A stretch of 5,260 nucleotides of DNA from Tannerella sp. (lineage in GTDB: Bacteria > Bacteroidota > Bacteroidia > Bacteroidales > Tannerellaceae). The stretch covers positions 1 to 5,260 of the forward strand of contig JAITNE010000166.1 of assembly GCA_031290635.1 (NCBI GenBank). Reading direction: 5' to 3'. Positions 5,187 through 5,260 of this stretch are shown here, piece by piece; the first letter of the stretch is position 1, and each line of letters starts with the position of its first letter. Below the pieces are notes generated by a model that worked only from the letters and a program-made list of their open reading frames with translations, did not search any database and had not been told where the DNA came from. The translations under genes and the position numbers were made by a program.

Positions 5187-5260
5187 ATGAACAGACGATT
5201 ATTTTTTAAGAACACATCATTAATAGCTGCCGCCGGACTTGTAGCTCCGGCTTACCTGAG
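5187..5260 (+). CDS. N-terminus of a Tat-exported protein (3' partial)
   Basis: The first 24 residues are visible: MNRRLFFKNTSLIAAAGLVA followed by PAYL. RRLFFK fits the twin-arginine motif (RRxF-L/F-K). It is followed by a polar TS, a moderately hydrophobic stretch and an APA-like region that could be the cleavage area. The protein is therefore expected to be folded in the cytoplasm and exported by TatABC to the periplasm or, if lipidated, to an envelope membrane. In Bacteroidota such leaders are common on Gfo/Idh/MocA-type oxidoreductases and other cofactor-binding enzymes, but the mature part lies outside the window and the product cannot be named. The ATG lies 16 bp after the preceding stop, with no promoter-like element between. 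Confidence 0.75.
   Translation, partial: MNRRLFFKNTSLIAAAGLVAPAYL

Overview
The window looks like chromosomal DNA from a member of the Bacteroidales (phylum Bacteroidota). Four things point there. The promoters have the TAnnTTTG form used by that phylum's primary sigma factor. Starts lack Shine-Dalgarno sequences. The tmRNA encodes the tag GENNYALAA. A DUF4301-type protein, a family typical of the phylum, is present. No phage, transposon, CRISPR or integron feature is visible. This is mainly core chromosome with repeat-rich spacers.

Layout. Bases 1-240 are the end of a 21-bp tandem repeat array that keeps one + strand frame open, so it may be the 3' end of a coiled-coil gene cut by the window edge. 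Bases 241-415 hold no gene. They contain a short motif resembling a dispersed intergenic repeat and two hairpins that probably end the next RNA. Bases 416-811 (- strand) are ssrA, the tmRNA for ribosome rescue. Bases 839-2434 (- strand) encode a 531-residue DUF4301 protein with nucleotidyltransferase-like motifs. The ssrA promoter overlaps the 3' end of that gene, and no terminator separates them, so ssrA can be transcribed alone or by read-through.

Bases 2435-2711 are a divergent spacer. It carries one promoter for each flanking gene and, between them, a decayed repeat array built on GTCCACGAA/CACGAATT words. Five of these words resemble DnaA boxes. Bases 2712-4916 (+) encode a long RelA/SpoT homologue of 734 residues. 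Its HD hydrolase centre is eroded while the synthetase, TGS, Cys-Cys zinc-finger-like and ACT regions are intact, so it is probably a synthetase-only stringent-response enzyme. Bases 4964-5170 (+) encode an unassigned 68-residue protein with its own promoter. From 5187 (+) a new gene begins with a twin-arginine signal peptide and runs off the window.

The two best understood genes, ssrA and relA, both deal with translational stress (stalled ribosomes and amino-acid starvation), but nothing here shows that they are co-regulated. Two starts are reassigned downstream of the longest open frames, because promoter elements lie inside the apparent N-terminal extensions. I found no clear case for a wholly new system. 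The most unusual items are the repeat array between the divergent promoters, the 21-bp array, and the mixed motif pattern of the RelA protein.
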